From: Climacium dendroides
Taxonomy: Eukaryota > Streptophyta > Bryopsida > Hypnales > Climaciaceae
DNA length: 64,000 nucleotides
Direction of reading: 5' to 3'
NCBI GenBank assembly: GCA_950106755.1
Contig: OX467082.1
Location: 24,862,001 to 24,926,000, forward strand
Shown in pieces: positions 1-12,609 of the stretch. Made by a program: the position numbers and the translations under genes. Numbering within the stretch: the first letter of the stretch is position 1; the number at the start of each line of letters is the position of its first letter. The notes beneath the pieces were generated by a model. That model was not told where the DNA came from. It was given only the letters and a program-made list of their open reading frames with translations, and did no database searches.

Positions 1-374
1 GCGAGAGCATCGACAACCTGAACCGAAAATGCAAAGGACGTAACTACAACGTCCAGAAGTAGTCGGAGACAAATCCCACAGAGCATCTCAACGAAACAAG
101 AGTCATGTATAAAGAAAAGCACCCAATATATTACAAGTGGAATACAAAGTTTGTACAAACTGAACGGTGAATGCAGAGGTTCAGTGGTCACGTCCAAGTC
201 TAGTAGTCTACACCTAACAGGACCACTACAATCCTAACCAAGACGAGAGTCCCTAGACTCCCGGTCTCAAGCTGAACAGACTCAAGACAGACTCGTCGAG
301 ATGATCTTCGATCGTCCCGACGTAACACCCTAACATAGCGTCTACACCACTACGACTAACTACAAAGATGGGAG
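1..374. other. Left edge, no gene supported
   Basis: No coding region can be supported here. The stretch lies directly downstream of the leftward transposon gene and may hold its 3' untranslated region. No polyadenylation signal or terminal inverted repeat was identified. Confidence 0.4.
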
Positions 375-1824
375 CTATAAGTAGGGGTTACCCACCGCGG
401 GAGCCTCGTCGTCCTTGGCCGGCGAGTCCACCAAGGCTTGATCATCTCGCGTCACCTGGGGCTGCGGTGGAGCAACTGCTTCCTGTAGAGGAGCATACTG
501 TTGAGTCAAGTTAGTGAATGAGGCCTCCATATCCCCCAATTGAATGTCCAAGTCGTAAGGATCATCGTCGACCACGCTGGGACGATGCATGGGTTCAGGG
601 ACATGAATAAACGGAAACTGACTGAGGGCCAAGTCATCGTAGTCTGGGTCGCGAGTGACACTCACCGAAATAGTTGCAGGCTCTACGGTCCCCAGCAATT
701 GTAGGCCCGACGCCGCTGTGGCCGTCGCGGAAGTCGAGTTGGTGGTGGACACTCCAGAGAGGTTCTGGATTTCGCTGGCAGGATGGGCCGTGGGAGTGAC
801 GGGTGTGGGAGGTGCCTTGGGCATCACTGAGGTGAACATCTCGAAGTGCTCGTTCATAATCTTCAACATCTCCCGATCGCGCCTCCTGTCCTCCTCGTAC
901 TGCCTATCCTTCTCCGCCTGCTGCCTCCTCTGCTCCTCCAACTACCTCTCCTTCTCGGCGAGCTCGCGGTCCCTCTCCGCTTTCTTGGCCTTGCGCTTGG
1001 CCTTCTTTTCCTGCTCCAGCCGCTCCTTCTCCTCTCTCTCTTTCTGGAGGGCCTCGATGGTCTCGGCACACTTGTCGACTACCACGGAATGCTTCCTCCT
1101 TAATCGCTCGGACATCATCTCCACAAACGAGAGGTTGAGGCCCGCCTTCGTGTCCATGATGTCGGGCTTCGTCTCCTTCTTCCCCACGTTCGAGCTCCCC
1201 GACGCCTGAGGTGCGGCTGTTCCACCTCCAGATACGGTCTCCGCGTCCGACGGAGTGCAATCCCCCCCTTGGGTGGCAGCCCTGACCATCTAGCTGTACT
1301 CCTCCCTGTTCTCCTTTGCCGTGGAGAGCCGCATATTCAGATCCTCCTCATCCACGTCGTCGAGGTCAATTGGGTTCTCCTTGGCATTCTGGAGAGCCAA
1401 ATTGAGCTTCTGCTTCATGGCCCGCACATGAGCCAAGAGAACGAGTTCCTCGGGGCTGACGGGAGGTAGTTGCGACCGCAACGTATCAACGGCGACATGC
1501 ACCGTGATGAGCTTGCTCACTCCATCGGCATCCAGTGGGGGTCGGGCAGACTTCAACTCCCGAAGAACGCCCTTGACCTTGGAGATTTTTTCTTCCATCG
1601 ATCCCCGCGCAGGTTCGGTGGAGTAGTCTCCGACGTTGGATCAGACATTCTCCAGCTCCACCCGTTGCTCTTCAGAGAGTCTCGCCTTGAGATCGTCCAA
1701 CTCCGTCTGGAGATCCTCGATCTGCATCCTGGGAAGGGCGGGAGGAGAGCCCTCACGAGACGTGCCCGCACTGAAAGATGGGCCTATGGAGGTACGCGGA
1801 GCGGGAGTTTTGAAGATGGGGCCG

Positions 1825-2080
1825 CTCACTTCAGACCGCACGATCTGAACCTCATGGAGGCGAGGATGACTACGACTCGATAGGGGTGAGGCAGGATCGG
1901 TTTGGGCCCTCTGCAGCTCCGGAACTCTTGCTAGAGGAGAATCGGAACGCAAAGTTTGAAGCTGTGGATGGGAGGATGGAGAAGTGGGAGACAAGGAAGG
2001 GGCTGAATCAGACCGCCCGCTCTGAACTGCTGCAGTGGGAGACGCATGATCAGACCGCACAGTCTGATCATTACGAGGAG
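1825..2080. repeat. Palindromic repeat copies inside the coding sequence
   Basis: At least three degenerate copies of the dispersed near-palindrome lie in exon 3 of the leftward gene, near 1833, 2012 and 2052, as CAGACCGC..TCTGA type sequences. On the coding strand they read as VQIVRSE, VQSGRSD and QTVRSD, giving a spaced RSD/RSE peptide repeat. The same motif forms the upstream arrays at 6.2-7.7 kb and 14.3-15.3 kb. Confidence 0.65.
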
Positions 2081-4289
2081 CACCCGCCGATCTGATGGCA
2101 GCCTCCTCAGACTGTACCGTTGCCTCGCTCTCCATACGGTTTTGTGACGATTCCCCTATGATTTCAGGGCCGCTATCTTCTTCGTCACGGTCGAGCATTC
2201 GATCATCCAATACATCTTCATCTAGATCATCTTCTTCATCCTCGTCCTCTTCTTCATCCTCGTATTCATCATCATCTTCGAGCCCCTCCACTTCTTCCAA
2301 TATTGCCCCCCTTTGATGAAGATCTTCTCCCCTTCGTTCGAGTAGATCTTCTTTGTCCTCCCCTTCCTCTTCTTCTTTGTCCTCTTCTCCCCCCTTGTCC
2401 GCTTCTTCATTCTCGACGGGGTGTTCCGCGTCCACATGCCCGGCATCGACAATGTCCAACGCCTCGTCCGACATGGCTTCCTCTTCAGTTGGTGCAGGCT
2501 CTTCCTCTATGGTCGGTCGACACCTCTGCGTCGGGGACTGCCCGTCGTAGTCGTACTTGAGGGTGTACCCCAGCACGAAGACATGAGGCCACATTTCCGC
2601 ACCAATTCGCTGATGCACGGAATGGAGGAGAAGGGCTTTCTCGGTGGAGATCATGAAGGAGACGGAACTGCGACACAACATCTGCAGGACACAATGTTAG
2701 TGAAGGGTCAAATCGTGAACGTGGAATATCTATTCATTTGGACCATATAGCCCCTACAAAGAAACAAAACACGAGTGGTGAAATCATTACCGTGCATGCC
2801 GAGATTGCTTTCACTCCAGCGAAGACGAGCATGACCGTCCCTTGATCCCTGCAGAACTTGTCGATGAAGCGCAAGTACACGTCGTACCGTAGCTCGCACT
2901 TGGACAGGATCCGAGGGAAATCGTGGCGGCAGACCTCCCGAGTCTTATACATGGGATCCGTGGCTATAAGGTCGTTGTCCTCGTCCTTGGACAATTTGGG
3001 CACCTTGCCCTTAGCGTCCACCAACTTGGAGTTCATGAAGCTCTTGGCACTCTGCTGCAAGTACATGACCTTGTCCCTGTTCCTCTCCTTGAAGGTCGGC
3101 TCTCCCTTGCAGATCACGTAGTCACATTCCCGCCTAAGTGAATAGGACGGGAAGAGCTCCGTCGCCAATCTGTCCACCGCAGCCGCCCGCTTCGAGTTGA
3201 AGATGAACATCCACGTGTGCACGGTCTTGGACATAGTGGAGTTGGAGACCTCCCTCACTTCCTCCATGATTTTTGCGTGCCCGGAAGTGACCTCCATGCC
3301 TTCCACCTTCGGAAATAGTCAGAAGTCAATAATGCCGACCTCGCAGTACTCCGTCTTCGCGGCTCCAGTTTCCGATCGATACGGTGACCACGCCCCATTC
3401 TTATGCACGTACAACTGTGGGTCGAAGTGCTTCTCGCTTCGTATCCATCGGCAGACAGTGGCTCGAGAGCACTTCCTGACCTTCTCGCATCGGTCGGCAT
3501 TTTGCACGACCTGATCCAACGCCGCCAGGAATGGCTTCTTGGGCTTCTCCACTGTCCTCCCTGACCGGCACTGGGACTTCACCCAATCCAAACCGAGGCT
3601 TATGAGATGCCACATGTGGAAGCCACCGATGCACAATGCAGTCTTCAGATTCCACCAAGCCTTGACATTCATGTCTCCCGGCTCGGGAAATACGCCTTTG
3701 GCCTCCTCGATGCCGAAGGTGTCGGCCTTGTCGACAATCTCCTTCGCTAGTTGCATCTTGTGCTTCTTGTTTGTGCACCACATGAGGAAAGGAATGGCCG
3801 ACGTCCAGACCGTGGGTCTCTTGTTGAGGTACACCTTGGGCGGCACGTCTAGGATTTTTTGGGCCAACTCGCCGACGGCGTCATCTTCCATTCCGAGCAA
3901 GGCCTTCATCATATTATTCGTGATGGGTTGGAACTTGTACACCTTGGCGTTCCCGTCCTTGCTCACCGCTTCATTGAATGGACCGCCCGTGTCCGTGTCG
4001 TGCAGCGTGCCTTGCTCGTGAGCTTCAAAGACCTTCAGCCAAGCCGACCAAGTTTCCTCGGAGGCCATGATGATTTTCCTCTCCCCCATCTTATCCAGAT
4101 CGTACGTTCTTCGGTTCCCAGACAGCGGCTTGAGGAAGCCGGTGGACTCGAAGCTCTGTTCCGCCTTGTCTCGGAAGTCCTGCACACCGCAATTGACTAG
4201 GTTAGAGGATCACAACTCTGAGAACATGCATCAGACCTCCTGCACTAAGCTTATTTGAATGGATCTGAAGGACAGCATCCTAGGTATAC

Positions 4290-4455
4290 AATATGAAAGT
4301 TCAGAGCGGTTGCTCTGAAGTGGCTTGGATTCATTCCATTACAGTGGAACAATGTGACACGATTGTACCATTGTCCAAGGCATTGGAACAACATGAACGT
4401 GGACTTGACAATATCTACTATATCACAGATCAGACCGGGCGGTCTGAACTGACCA
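4290..4455. repeat. Two palindrome copies inside intron 1
   Basis: Intron 1 of the leftward gene carries one copy near 4301 (TTCAGAGCGGTTGCTCTGAA) and one near 4431 (CAGACCGGGCGGTCTGAACT). Both belong to the family that makes up the flanking arrays. Confidence 0.7.
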
Positions 4456-6229
4456 AGTGGAGGAGACATACCTCGTAGGCCTTGAATTCGTCTCCTTTGT
4501 CCGCCTGCCTCATGTTCTTCCGGAATTGGGTTGGTCTCCGCGCGTTGTCCCACAGATATCGGCAATGGCGGATCGTGGCAGGGAGCGACGACAGGTACGG
4601 GCCGGTGATGTTCCCGTCATTGCACTTGCAGGAGAGCGCGTGCAGGTGGTCCTTGTTTTTGGACCAGACGATCTCACAAGTCCACTTTTGCACCCGCTTC
4701 TTGACCGCCTCATCGTCGATGGATGCTGTCCCTGAAATGATTTCGGTCACAGCCTTCCACGTGTGCTGGCCGTTGATAATTTTCAGTGGAAAGGCCTTGA
4801 TGCAATCCGCCCAACAGGTAGGTCTCTCTGGCGTGTCCGGCATGACGGTCAGGATTTGCTTGGTGAAGTTGACCTTCACCATGCGGTCGAGGACGGCTAG
4901 GACACCCTTCTTCTCCAGTGGCCTGAAGATCATTCCCGACGTCTCGTCCGCACTTGTCATGTCCTCGAGGTCCAGCTCGAAGAAGTTGCCCCGTTCGAAT
5001 ATGTACATGTAGGCGGACAACTCCTTGAACTTCTTGTTCGCCACTGCCTCGGCCTTGAGGCGTTTTCGGGCTTCCTCTTCTTCGCTGCGCTTGGGCTCCT
5101 TCTTGATCTCCAGATCCACAAACAGCTTATCCGGAACAGCTTTCTCATCGAACGGCAAGGTCACCGGGTTGTGAATCCAATGGCCATTCACCTTCTTGAA
5201 TGCCACCTTCTGTGCCTCTTCTTCGGATAAGTCGGTGGACTCCGGGAAGGCGCTCTGCGTGGATGCGCTTGGGGCACCTTCACCCTCTTCCACATCGTGC
5301 GAGGTTCGTCGTGTCTTGTGAAAGCGGGACGCCCCTTCATCTTGTGAGGCCGAGTGGTCACCGGTGGCGATGGGTGCGGACTTCCTCTTCCGCGCCTTTT
5401 GTTTGTCCCGTGCCGTGGGCTTGGGACGCTCTGCTACTCCCGTGCTAGGTGGATTGGGCCGAGACGGAGGGGATCGGGATGGAGTTATCTGTGGCGCCAT
5501 CGTCGCGGGAGCAGACTGTGCAGGTTCAGCCGGCGTATGAGTTGTCATGCCTGCGGACCCTGGCAGCGCTGACGCTGCTGGCGGTCGGGAACGGTTGGTA
5601 GGTACCGAGGCGAACGCGACCACTTTTTTCTTCTGGATTCGCCCTTGCGCATCCATGTCGACGTTTCCTACTCCCTGTGATGTGTTACCACTAGTCAGCG
5701 ACGACACGTATAAGGTGTTTGCATTAGTGAGGTACGCGCTCGCGACCCGTGCGGTCTTCACGAAGTCCCCAGCGTGCGCTTCGCACCTAGCTTGTATGTC
5801 CAACATGAGGATTTGGAACACATGCGGAACCCGGTCATAATTTTTGATGAGGCGCTCATGGCAGAATATCATCTCGTCCTCTACGCGGATGATGACTACT
5901 CCCAAAGCATTGTTGCACGAATTCACTACGTCGACGAGAACGGCCTCTCGCATCACAGTAATGTTAATGACTACCAAGTTCTTAAAGGATTTCCATCTAG
6001 GCCCTCCGAATTTTGTGAACCCCAATTCTAAATTAAATATCAGGGAGCCGTGAAGGTAACTCAGTTCCACGGTCCACAATACTTTGGTTGCAATGAAGGT
6101 CAGTGGAATTTTCCCTTCAACGTGCGCCTTCCACGACTCCATTAGCCGTTCAGGCGGTATTTGTGTAATGTAGCCCGTGAGAGGTGGCTTGCTCTCGAGG
6201 AAGGACTCCATGTCACTGTCCACATGAAT

Positions 6230-7725
6230 CAAATCAGACCGGCCGCTCAAAATCAAACAGGCCGCTTAAAATTGCAATCTTCTCAGCGGCCCCGTATTAC
6301 TGGAGTTCTAGCCCTTTGATTAGTTCAGAGCGGCCGCTCTGAACTGATCTGGATCCACGACCTATTCAGTGTAGATGTTCACAGCTGTCTGCTTATAGAC
6401 AATTCTGTACCATTGACCGTGTGTGATATCTAGTGTTTGGGCTTGGTTTCCTACTATTTAATTGGGTTTCAATTAAATTTCACATCGGCTTGACTATACT
6501 AATCAATCGGATTCTCTGGATTGTATGGTACAATGTGAAATGATCATAACCTAGGTTCTATGCCCCTCTATCCTCTATAGTCTTCCCAGATGAATCATTC
6601 AATTCATCGGTCAGAGATTTTGGTCTCACCGTACCCGATCTACGCGAAGATTTTATTTCATCGGATGCTCACTTCAGGGAGCCATCCGAATGAGTTTGGA
6701 GCGACCGCTCTAAACCTCCCTAATGTTGAAAGAGATGTTACAAGCTCAGAGCTGCCGCTCTTCACTGTAGGGAGAACATACATCTAGTAGGCTCCGGCCA
6801 TGACGATACAGGTTCAGAGCGACCGCTCTGAACTTGTAGCTCTAATTCCAACCCTAAGGATGTTGTGATCGGTCTGTCTGAATCCTGACAGCGCTCATCG
6901 CCGTCGTTGAGAATCAGAGCGACCAATGAAAACCTTGACCCTAATTGCCAACTGGATGCTTCAGTACGATCCCTCTGGACCGCTTGCACTCTCATTGTGG
7001 AAGTGGTGGCTTTGAGCAACCACTATGAATCCGCTGCACTTTCACTAGCGAGTGCTTCATTTCAGAGCAGCCGCTCTAAACCGTGATGACGCTCCATACG
7101 AACAATTGCGCTCAATTCTACCATTCCGAGTACCGATATCTTTTGGTTTAAAGCAGCCTCTTTGATCCACTGCTTCGTGATGAGCATGGTCACGGTTCAG
7201 AGCGACCGCTCTGAACCACCTTGTACACGATTTGAATGTTGCAGGTTTAGAGCGGTCGCTCTGATCCGTGAGGGAGTTCATAATGGAGTAGGAGGTTCAG
7301 AGCGACCGCTCTAAACCTCTCTCTAAACGAAATCAGAGCTCTGTCTTTTTGTTCAAAGGGAGGTTTAGATCGGTCGCTCTGAACCTTCTACTCCAATATG
7401 AACTCGCTCATGGTTCAAAGCGACCGCTCTGAACCTCCTCATGCTGGATTCCAATGCTCTCGGTTCATTGTGGAGCAGGAGGTTCAGAGCGACCGCTCTG
7501 AACCTCCCTGTGAACGAAATCACAGAGTTGTGATCTCGTTTAGGGAGAGGTTTAGAGCGGTCGCTTTGAACCTCCTACTCCATTATGAACTCTCACACGG
7601 TTCAGAGCGACCACTCTAAACCAGTCTGGCCGACTTCACAAATGTAAGTTCAGAGCGGTCGCTCTGAACCTCAACATCGCTCATTACGGAGTTGGAGGTT
7701 TAGAGCGACCGCTCTGAACCCTGCC
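6230..7725. repeat. Palindromic repeat array 1 (about 18 copies)
   Basis: Copies of a 22-bp near-palindrome recur every 45-130 bp, for example at 6323, 6812, 7198, 7245, 7294, 7364, 7414, 7482, 7551, 7600, 7649 and 7696. The copy at 6323-6344 is perfectly palindromic with core GCGGCCGC. Most others have an asymmetric centre (GCGACCGC or its complement GCGGTCGC), so they can be oriented, and both orientations occur. The array lies directly upstream of the leftward transposon gene. Its position suits a subterminal or promoter-proximal binding array, but that role is inferred. Confidence 0.85.
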
Positions 7726-8727
7726 AACGGCGTAATCATGTGCGCGGTTATAGGGGGTCCTTGTTCTAACTAATTCTTCTGTGTTTGCATGGTTTCAAAT
7801 TGTTCAGGAATGGTTGGCATTGCAATCAATTGGGATGTAGTGATTACCTGGGCTAGGAACTAGTTCAATACTCTGTTTCTTCAACCTATAATAACAAGAT
7901 TGCTTCGTTTATTAAGACTCCAGGAACTCGGAATCCTTCGCGGCTGCAGATGAAGTGAACACAAACCGCTTCTCAATCCCGAATACTGAACACAGAAGTT
8001 CAAGTGACATAGAACTCAATGTAATCACAGTCACAGTGCTCTTATGATCTGAATCTATTTTCAAACAAACGTAGCAGAATGGATTGAACAGCAGCTGAAA
8101 ATGAGAGACCTCAAGATTGAACCCCATCAACAAAGCGACAACAAATACTGCAAACACGGAAACCAATGAAACGAAATACTGACACTACACAGACAAATGC
8201 TTTCAGATAAACACAAAATCACAACAAACAGACATCAGTGCAGATAAAAGCAACCAAACTAAACTAAAGTGCAAGATGTACATGGTCTTCGTGCAATTCT
8301 GGAAAACAACCGACTCGCAGAAGGATTCAAAACGCAGAGAAATGAAGAACCTCGCAATGGAGACCTAAACCCTAAGTCCGCGGAGAACATACCTCCAAAA
8401 TCTGCTCAAGGTTGTCTACCGCGCCGAGATTGAAAAAGAAAGTCCAAATTTGAGCACCGGAAATGAAGAAGGTTGTCCAGACTCTGCTCCCGCTGCTCCG
8501 CACAATGAGGGAAAACAATACTATTGACGAAAGTGCTAACTACAGAACTGCGCGGGGGAAAATCGCAGCGACGAAATACCTGCGCGGGGAGAGGCACGAT
8601 AGCGAAGACTAACTTGAGAAAACCCTGGGAACAGTGAAGAAGACCTACCGAACCTAAACCAAACCTAGATCCATCGAACCCAAGCCAAAACTAAGCCGAA
8701 CCTAAGCCGAGTCTAAAGGAAGCATCA
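7726..8727. other. Spacer with no supported gene
   Basis: The stretch has moderate GC and several short open frames on the minus strand, none with family resemblance or convincing splice structure. Near 8640-8710 a degenerate CCTAA(A/G)CC-like repetition is visible. It may be untranslated or promoter sequence of the transposon. Confidence 0.3.
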
Positions 8728-9574
8728 TCAAACTACTAAAATCATAAGTTCCTCTCTAATGTCACAAATGCTATCATTAATAGTAGAGGCTTGTGCTTAT
8801 TATATTACGCATTCATTGTACCACATATTAGTGAAATTTTGATATATTTGAATAGAATGCATGATAATGATTTCAATAAGTCTTCAATATAATTATTTTA
8901 AATATTTTGTGAAAATATTTTCAATCATGCATACATAGAAATCGTATTTTCACACAATGTGATATTACAAAAATAGTAGTTTGCAATCACTTATACAAAG
9001 GGTGATATTGTAGAAATAATTGAGTTGCTGCAATTAAGGTGATATTAAAGAGGATCCAGAGGATGATATTATAGAGGGACTAAATCCATTGCTTCTCTTG
9101 GCTTTACACTTCTTTGCACTTCTATAATTCTGTGCTTTTGTGAGCTTTGAGCTTTCATGATTTCAATTTTCTATTGCTACTACCAAATGATTTTGAGAAA
9201 TTCATTCAATTGAAGCAATTTGGGATTCCACAAAAATGAAGTTGCTCACAAAGGTTTTGAGATTTATAAGGTTTTTTTTCCAATTCTTCAATTTGGGTTG
9301 CCATTTTTTGTAACAATGGAATCAAATTTCTAATGCATTCTAATGTATGTGTATCTTTTTTAGTATTCATCATTGCATGTATTTCATTGAGCATTCATTA
9401 AATTTTCATTGTTTATTTCAATATATGCTTTTTTATTAAAAAAATTATATGAAGATTTTAGTGATTTTTATCTGAAGATTTATTGAAATTCTTGCTTTGC
9501 ACTCTATCTAATACATTAAAATTCTTATGAATTTCTAATGGTGAATGCATAGCATAGCAAGCGCCAACTGCTAG
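8728..9574 (+). mobile_element. Non-autonomous Helitron copy 1
   Basis: The element begins TCAAACTACTAAAATC after an A and ends GCAAGCGCCAACTGCTAG before a T, the A|TC...CTAG|T pattern of plant Helitrons. It lacks terminal inverted repeats and a target duplication. A subterminal GCTTGCTATGCTACGCATTC near the 5' end would pair with GAATGCGTAGCATAGCAAGC at the 3' end. No Rep/helicase coding sequence is present. A second copy follows without any gap. Confidence 0.75.
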
Positions 9575-10431
9575 TCATACTATTAAAATTAGAACTCCCT
9601 CTGTAATAGCACAAATGCTACCATTCATACTTAGGGGTTCGTGCTTGCTATGCTACGCATTCATTGTACCACATATTAGTAAATTTTTGATATATTTCAA
9701 TAGAATGCATGATAATGATTTCAATAAGTCTTTAAAATAATTATTTTAATAATGTTATAAAAATATTTCCAATCAAGCATACATACAAATCATGTTTTGC
9801 ACATAATGTCATATTACTGAAATAGAGTAGCACTTCACAACCACCTCTGATATCACTTTTTACTAAGGGTGATATTATAGAAATAATATAGTCGTTGCAA
9901 TTGAGGGGATATTAAAGAGGATCCAAAGGATGATATTATAGAGGTAGCAAATGCATTGCTTCTCTTGGCTTGAAACTTCTTTGCACTTCTATGATTTTTT
10001 GCTTTCATGAACTTTGAGCTTTCATGATTTCAATTGTCTATCGCGACTACCAAATGATTTTGAGAAATTGATTCAATTGAAGAAATTTGGGATTCCACAA
10101 CAATTAAGTTGTTCAAAAAGTTTTTGAGATTTATTAGTTTTTCTTTTCACTTCTTCAATTTGAATTGCAATTTTCTGTAACAATGGAGTCAAATTTCTAA
10201 TGTATGTGTATCTTTTATAGTATTTACCATTGCATATGCTTCATTCCTCATTCAATAAATTTCTATGCTACTTTTCTATATATGCTTACTTAGAACAAAA
10301 ATTATACAAAGATTTTAGGCATTTTTATTTGAAGACTTATTGAAATATTTGGTCTACATTCTATCTCATACATAAAAATTCTTATGAAATTTTTATGGTG
10401 AATGCGTAGCATAGCAAGCGCCAACCGCTAG
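9575..10431 (+). mobile_element. Non-autonomous Helitron copy 2, abutting copy 1
   Basis: The copy starts TCATACTATTAAAATT immediately after the CTAG of copy 1 and ends CAAGCGCCAACCGCTAG before T. The interior is homologous to copy 1 throughout, including hairpin-forming TAATATCAC/GTGATATTA stretches. The pair is a head-to-tail tandem. Confidence 0.75.
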
Positions 10432-11367
10432 TCCAGTACTGCAACGATTCTTTTCCTAGTTCGCATTTCTTATACATGTAATCATATTAGCAATAGTATC
10501 GTTACTCATGAAAACTCCTTTTTACTATTAATATAAATAAGAGTTTTAATAAGTTAAAAGCTTCTACGACATAAAAATAATTTTCATTTTAAAAAAAAAG
10601 AATTTGCTAATCTGCGAACTTAATGTTCTTGCATAGTTCATTGCAACAACATAAATTTGTTGGGTCAACACTACAATAAAGCATCTAACGACCAAAAAGA
10701 ACTATGGAGGACTTTGGAGATTTAGGGTAACCTCATGTGATTTGAATTTTGAACATGATTTTATGAAATAGTTTAAAGATACTTAAACAAATGAGCTATC
10801 AAGGAATGTAATATTCATTTTAATAATTGGCCTAAAATATAAGTTATGCCGCTACAAGTCCCCCCAAAATGCAAGAAGTGATAGAAGAAGGTATTTTGAA
10901 GACAATGTAAGCATCTCTTGCACAAAAGTACATACTTGAACATCTCCTACAATGTACAACACAAGAGCATTAGAAAGATTCTGAATGCTTGGAAGAAGTT
11001 CCACATACCATACTAATCTCATCAACTATTCACTTTTCATGAGCAACACACAGATAATGTTGTACTTTAAATGTTTGATAAAAATTAGTTCTGCATGTAA
11101 AGTCTTTGGGGGGATCTACTAATCATCCAATTGAACATGTTGAATAGAAATGTCATGTTCTCCTGATGTAATAGCACAAAAAGGTAAATCCCAAGGTAAC
11201 AAAGTGACTCCAGTTTATCTAAAAAGTAAGAAAGCTACTTGTTAGAAAAACTTGTACAAAATAAAGAAACAAAACATAACGTCTTTTTCTAATAAAACTA
11301 CTCCCGGTACTATGGTACTTAGCAAAAATTCATTATGTACATACAACAAGTAAGTAGCAATCTTCCT
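10432..11367. other. AT-rich spacer downstream of the five-exon gene
   Basis: No gene is supported. The stretch probably contains the 3' untranslated region of the leftward gene that ends at 11368. Confidence 0.35.
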
Positions 11368-12609
11368 TCAACGATAGTGGCGACGGGACGCTCGACGCTC
11401 AGGTGTGAGGTTATCCAAATTTGCTTGTGCTTGATTGAGCCGGGCACGAAATTCATCAAAAATATCCGTTCCAAAGTGAATTGTTTGAGACTCCCTATGC
11501 AAATGTTCAGTCCCGTACTTGTCATCCTAAACAATGAAGTACCAATAAGACATATTTCAATGAGAAATCTTTTATAAATCCTTCAAAATTCAAAAAATTA
11601 CAACATTACCCAAGAAATTGACATCATCAAAAATTCAATATCATGAAAAAAAAATCAAAGAATGAAGAGATATCGAAGGGCATCATTTTTTCCTTTGCTA
11701 TTGGAAGGTCAAAAGCAATGTATATTACAAACCTCAATGAGTTGTAGGAGCAAGGAACCATTCTTGGATGCGGCGAGCTCATCCTCATCATCGAATTCCT
11801 CCATGAGAGCCCTACATGCCATGTAAATCAAGACATATTATCAAATAAAAAATTAACATGTCCAAGTACGTACATACTGAAATCTCAAAAACCAAGCAAA
11901 ACCTTTGCAAACCTAAACAATTATCAACAAATGAACTAAAACAGAAACAATGCTAACAAGAATTGAGCATCAAAATCAATCAAGAAATGTTAATATATAG
12001 TATAGCATGTTGTACTTGACAACCAAAAAAACTCACCGAAGGTTTGTGCAATCTTTGTTGTAACGCACATGGACATACTCTTCCATCATGGCCCACACAT
12101 CTCGAATTGCAGCATCAAATTGTGCTCCCCAAGGAACTTCAAGTGTGCCCTGCAATGCACACATAACATGACCTGCAACAAGAAACCAACAAAGATTGCA
12201 CTAAGGAACAACCATGCATGTGATACCTACATATTATCCAGAACTTAGAGTTTTGCACATGCTTTTGAAGTACACAATTCTACAAATGGAAGAAGGAAAA
12301 CATAACCCATGTAGTATTTACCCATCTTGGTGTCTTGGAACATCTCCTTAGACGTCTCGCAGTGAGAATAATGGGCAAAGCAATATAGCTTATAGCCTTG
12401 CCAAAAATCGCGAGCCCTATTTCAAGCAATTTTGAATCAATTTCAATGAAGTAATCATAAGTATGGTAGAAAATCATGCAACAGTTGCAAACGCAGAAAG
12501 CCCAAAAAACATGTGTAGAAAAAGAAGAAGTCACTTACCCAAAGTCCTCATTGTCCAAAAGAACTCTAAGCTGCTCGGAGCACTTACTGAAGTTTGCAGC
12601 GCTAGCCAT
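11368..12609 (-). CDS. Five-exon gene for an unrecognised 179-residue protein
   Basis: The exons are 12609-12539, 12416-12322, 12172-12037, 11811-11733 and 11526-11368 (TGA at 11370-11368). All four introns are GT-AG and the phases (2, 1, 2, 0) join without a stop, which is strong support for a real gene. The protein starts MASAANFSKCSEQLRVLL. It contains an aromatic and Cys/His-rich stretch (DFWQGYKLYCFAHYSHC), a central helix-like part (VWAMMEEYVHVRYNKDC), an acidic segment (EEFDDEDELAASKNG) and a basic C-terminus (TPERRASRRHYR). It has no signal peptide or membrane segment. I do not recognise the family. Lying between the two palindrome arrays, it could be transposon cargo or a captured host gene. 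Unlike its transposon neighbours it has no internal stop. Confidence 0.75.

Larger units (their letters stand above)
375..6211 (-). pseudogene. Large three-exon transposon-associated gene, family unknown, broken by four in-frame stops
   Basis: Exon 1 runs 6211-4472 and starts at the first ATG of the open frame (MESFLESKPPL). Exon 2 runs 4179-2791 and exon 3 runs 2681-375. Both introns (4471-4180 and 2790-2682) are GT-AG and phase 0, so the frame is continuous for about 1,811 codons. Four stops interrupt it: TGA 3321-3319, TGA 1643-1641, TAG 1292-1290 and TAG 944-942. The exon 1 product has a globular N-terminal half and a proline/serine-rich linker followed by a basic stretch (RDKQKARKRK). 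Exon 3 encodes a long acidic Glu/Asp tract (about 2420-2200), a Ser/Pro-rich section with RSD/RSE repeats, and a charged coiled-coil. I recognise no catalytic domain. Its link to the transposase at 15.9 kb is inferred from the shared palindrome arrays. An upstream non-coding exon is possible. Confidence 0.6.

Noticed and set aside
655..1209. Plus-strand open frames across 0.4-6.0 kb
   Set aside because: They are shadows of the leftward gene, whose charged and acidic codons create Ser/Leu-rich frames on the other strand.
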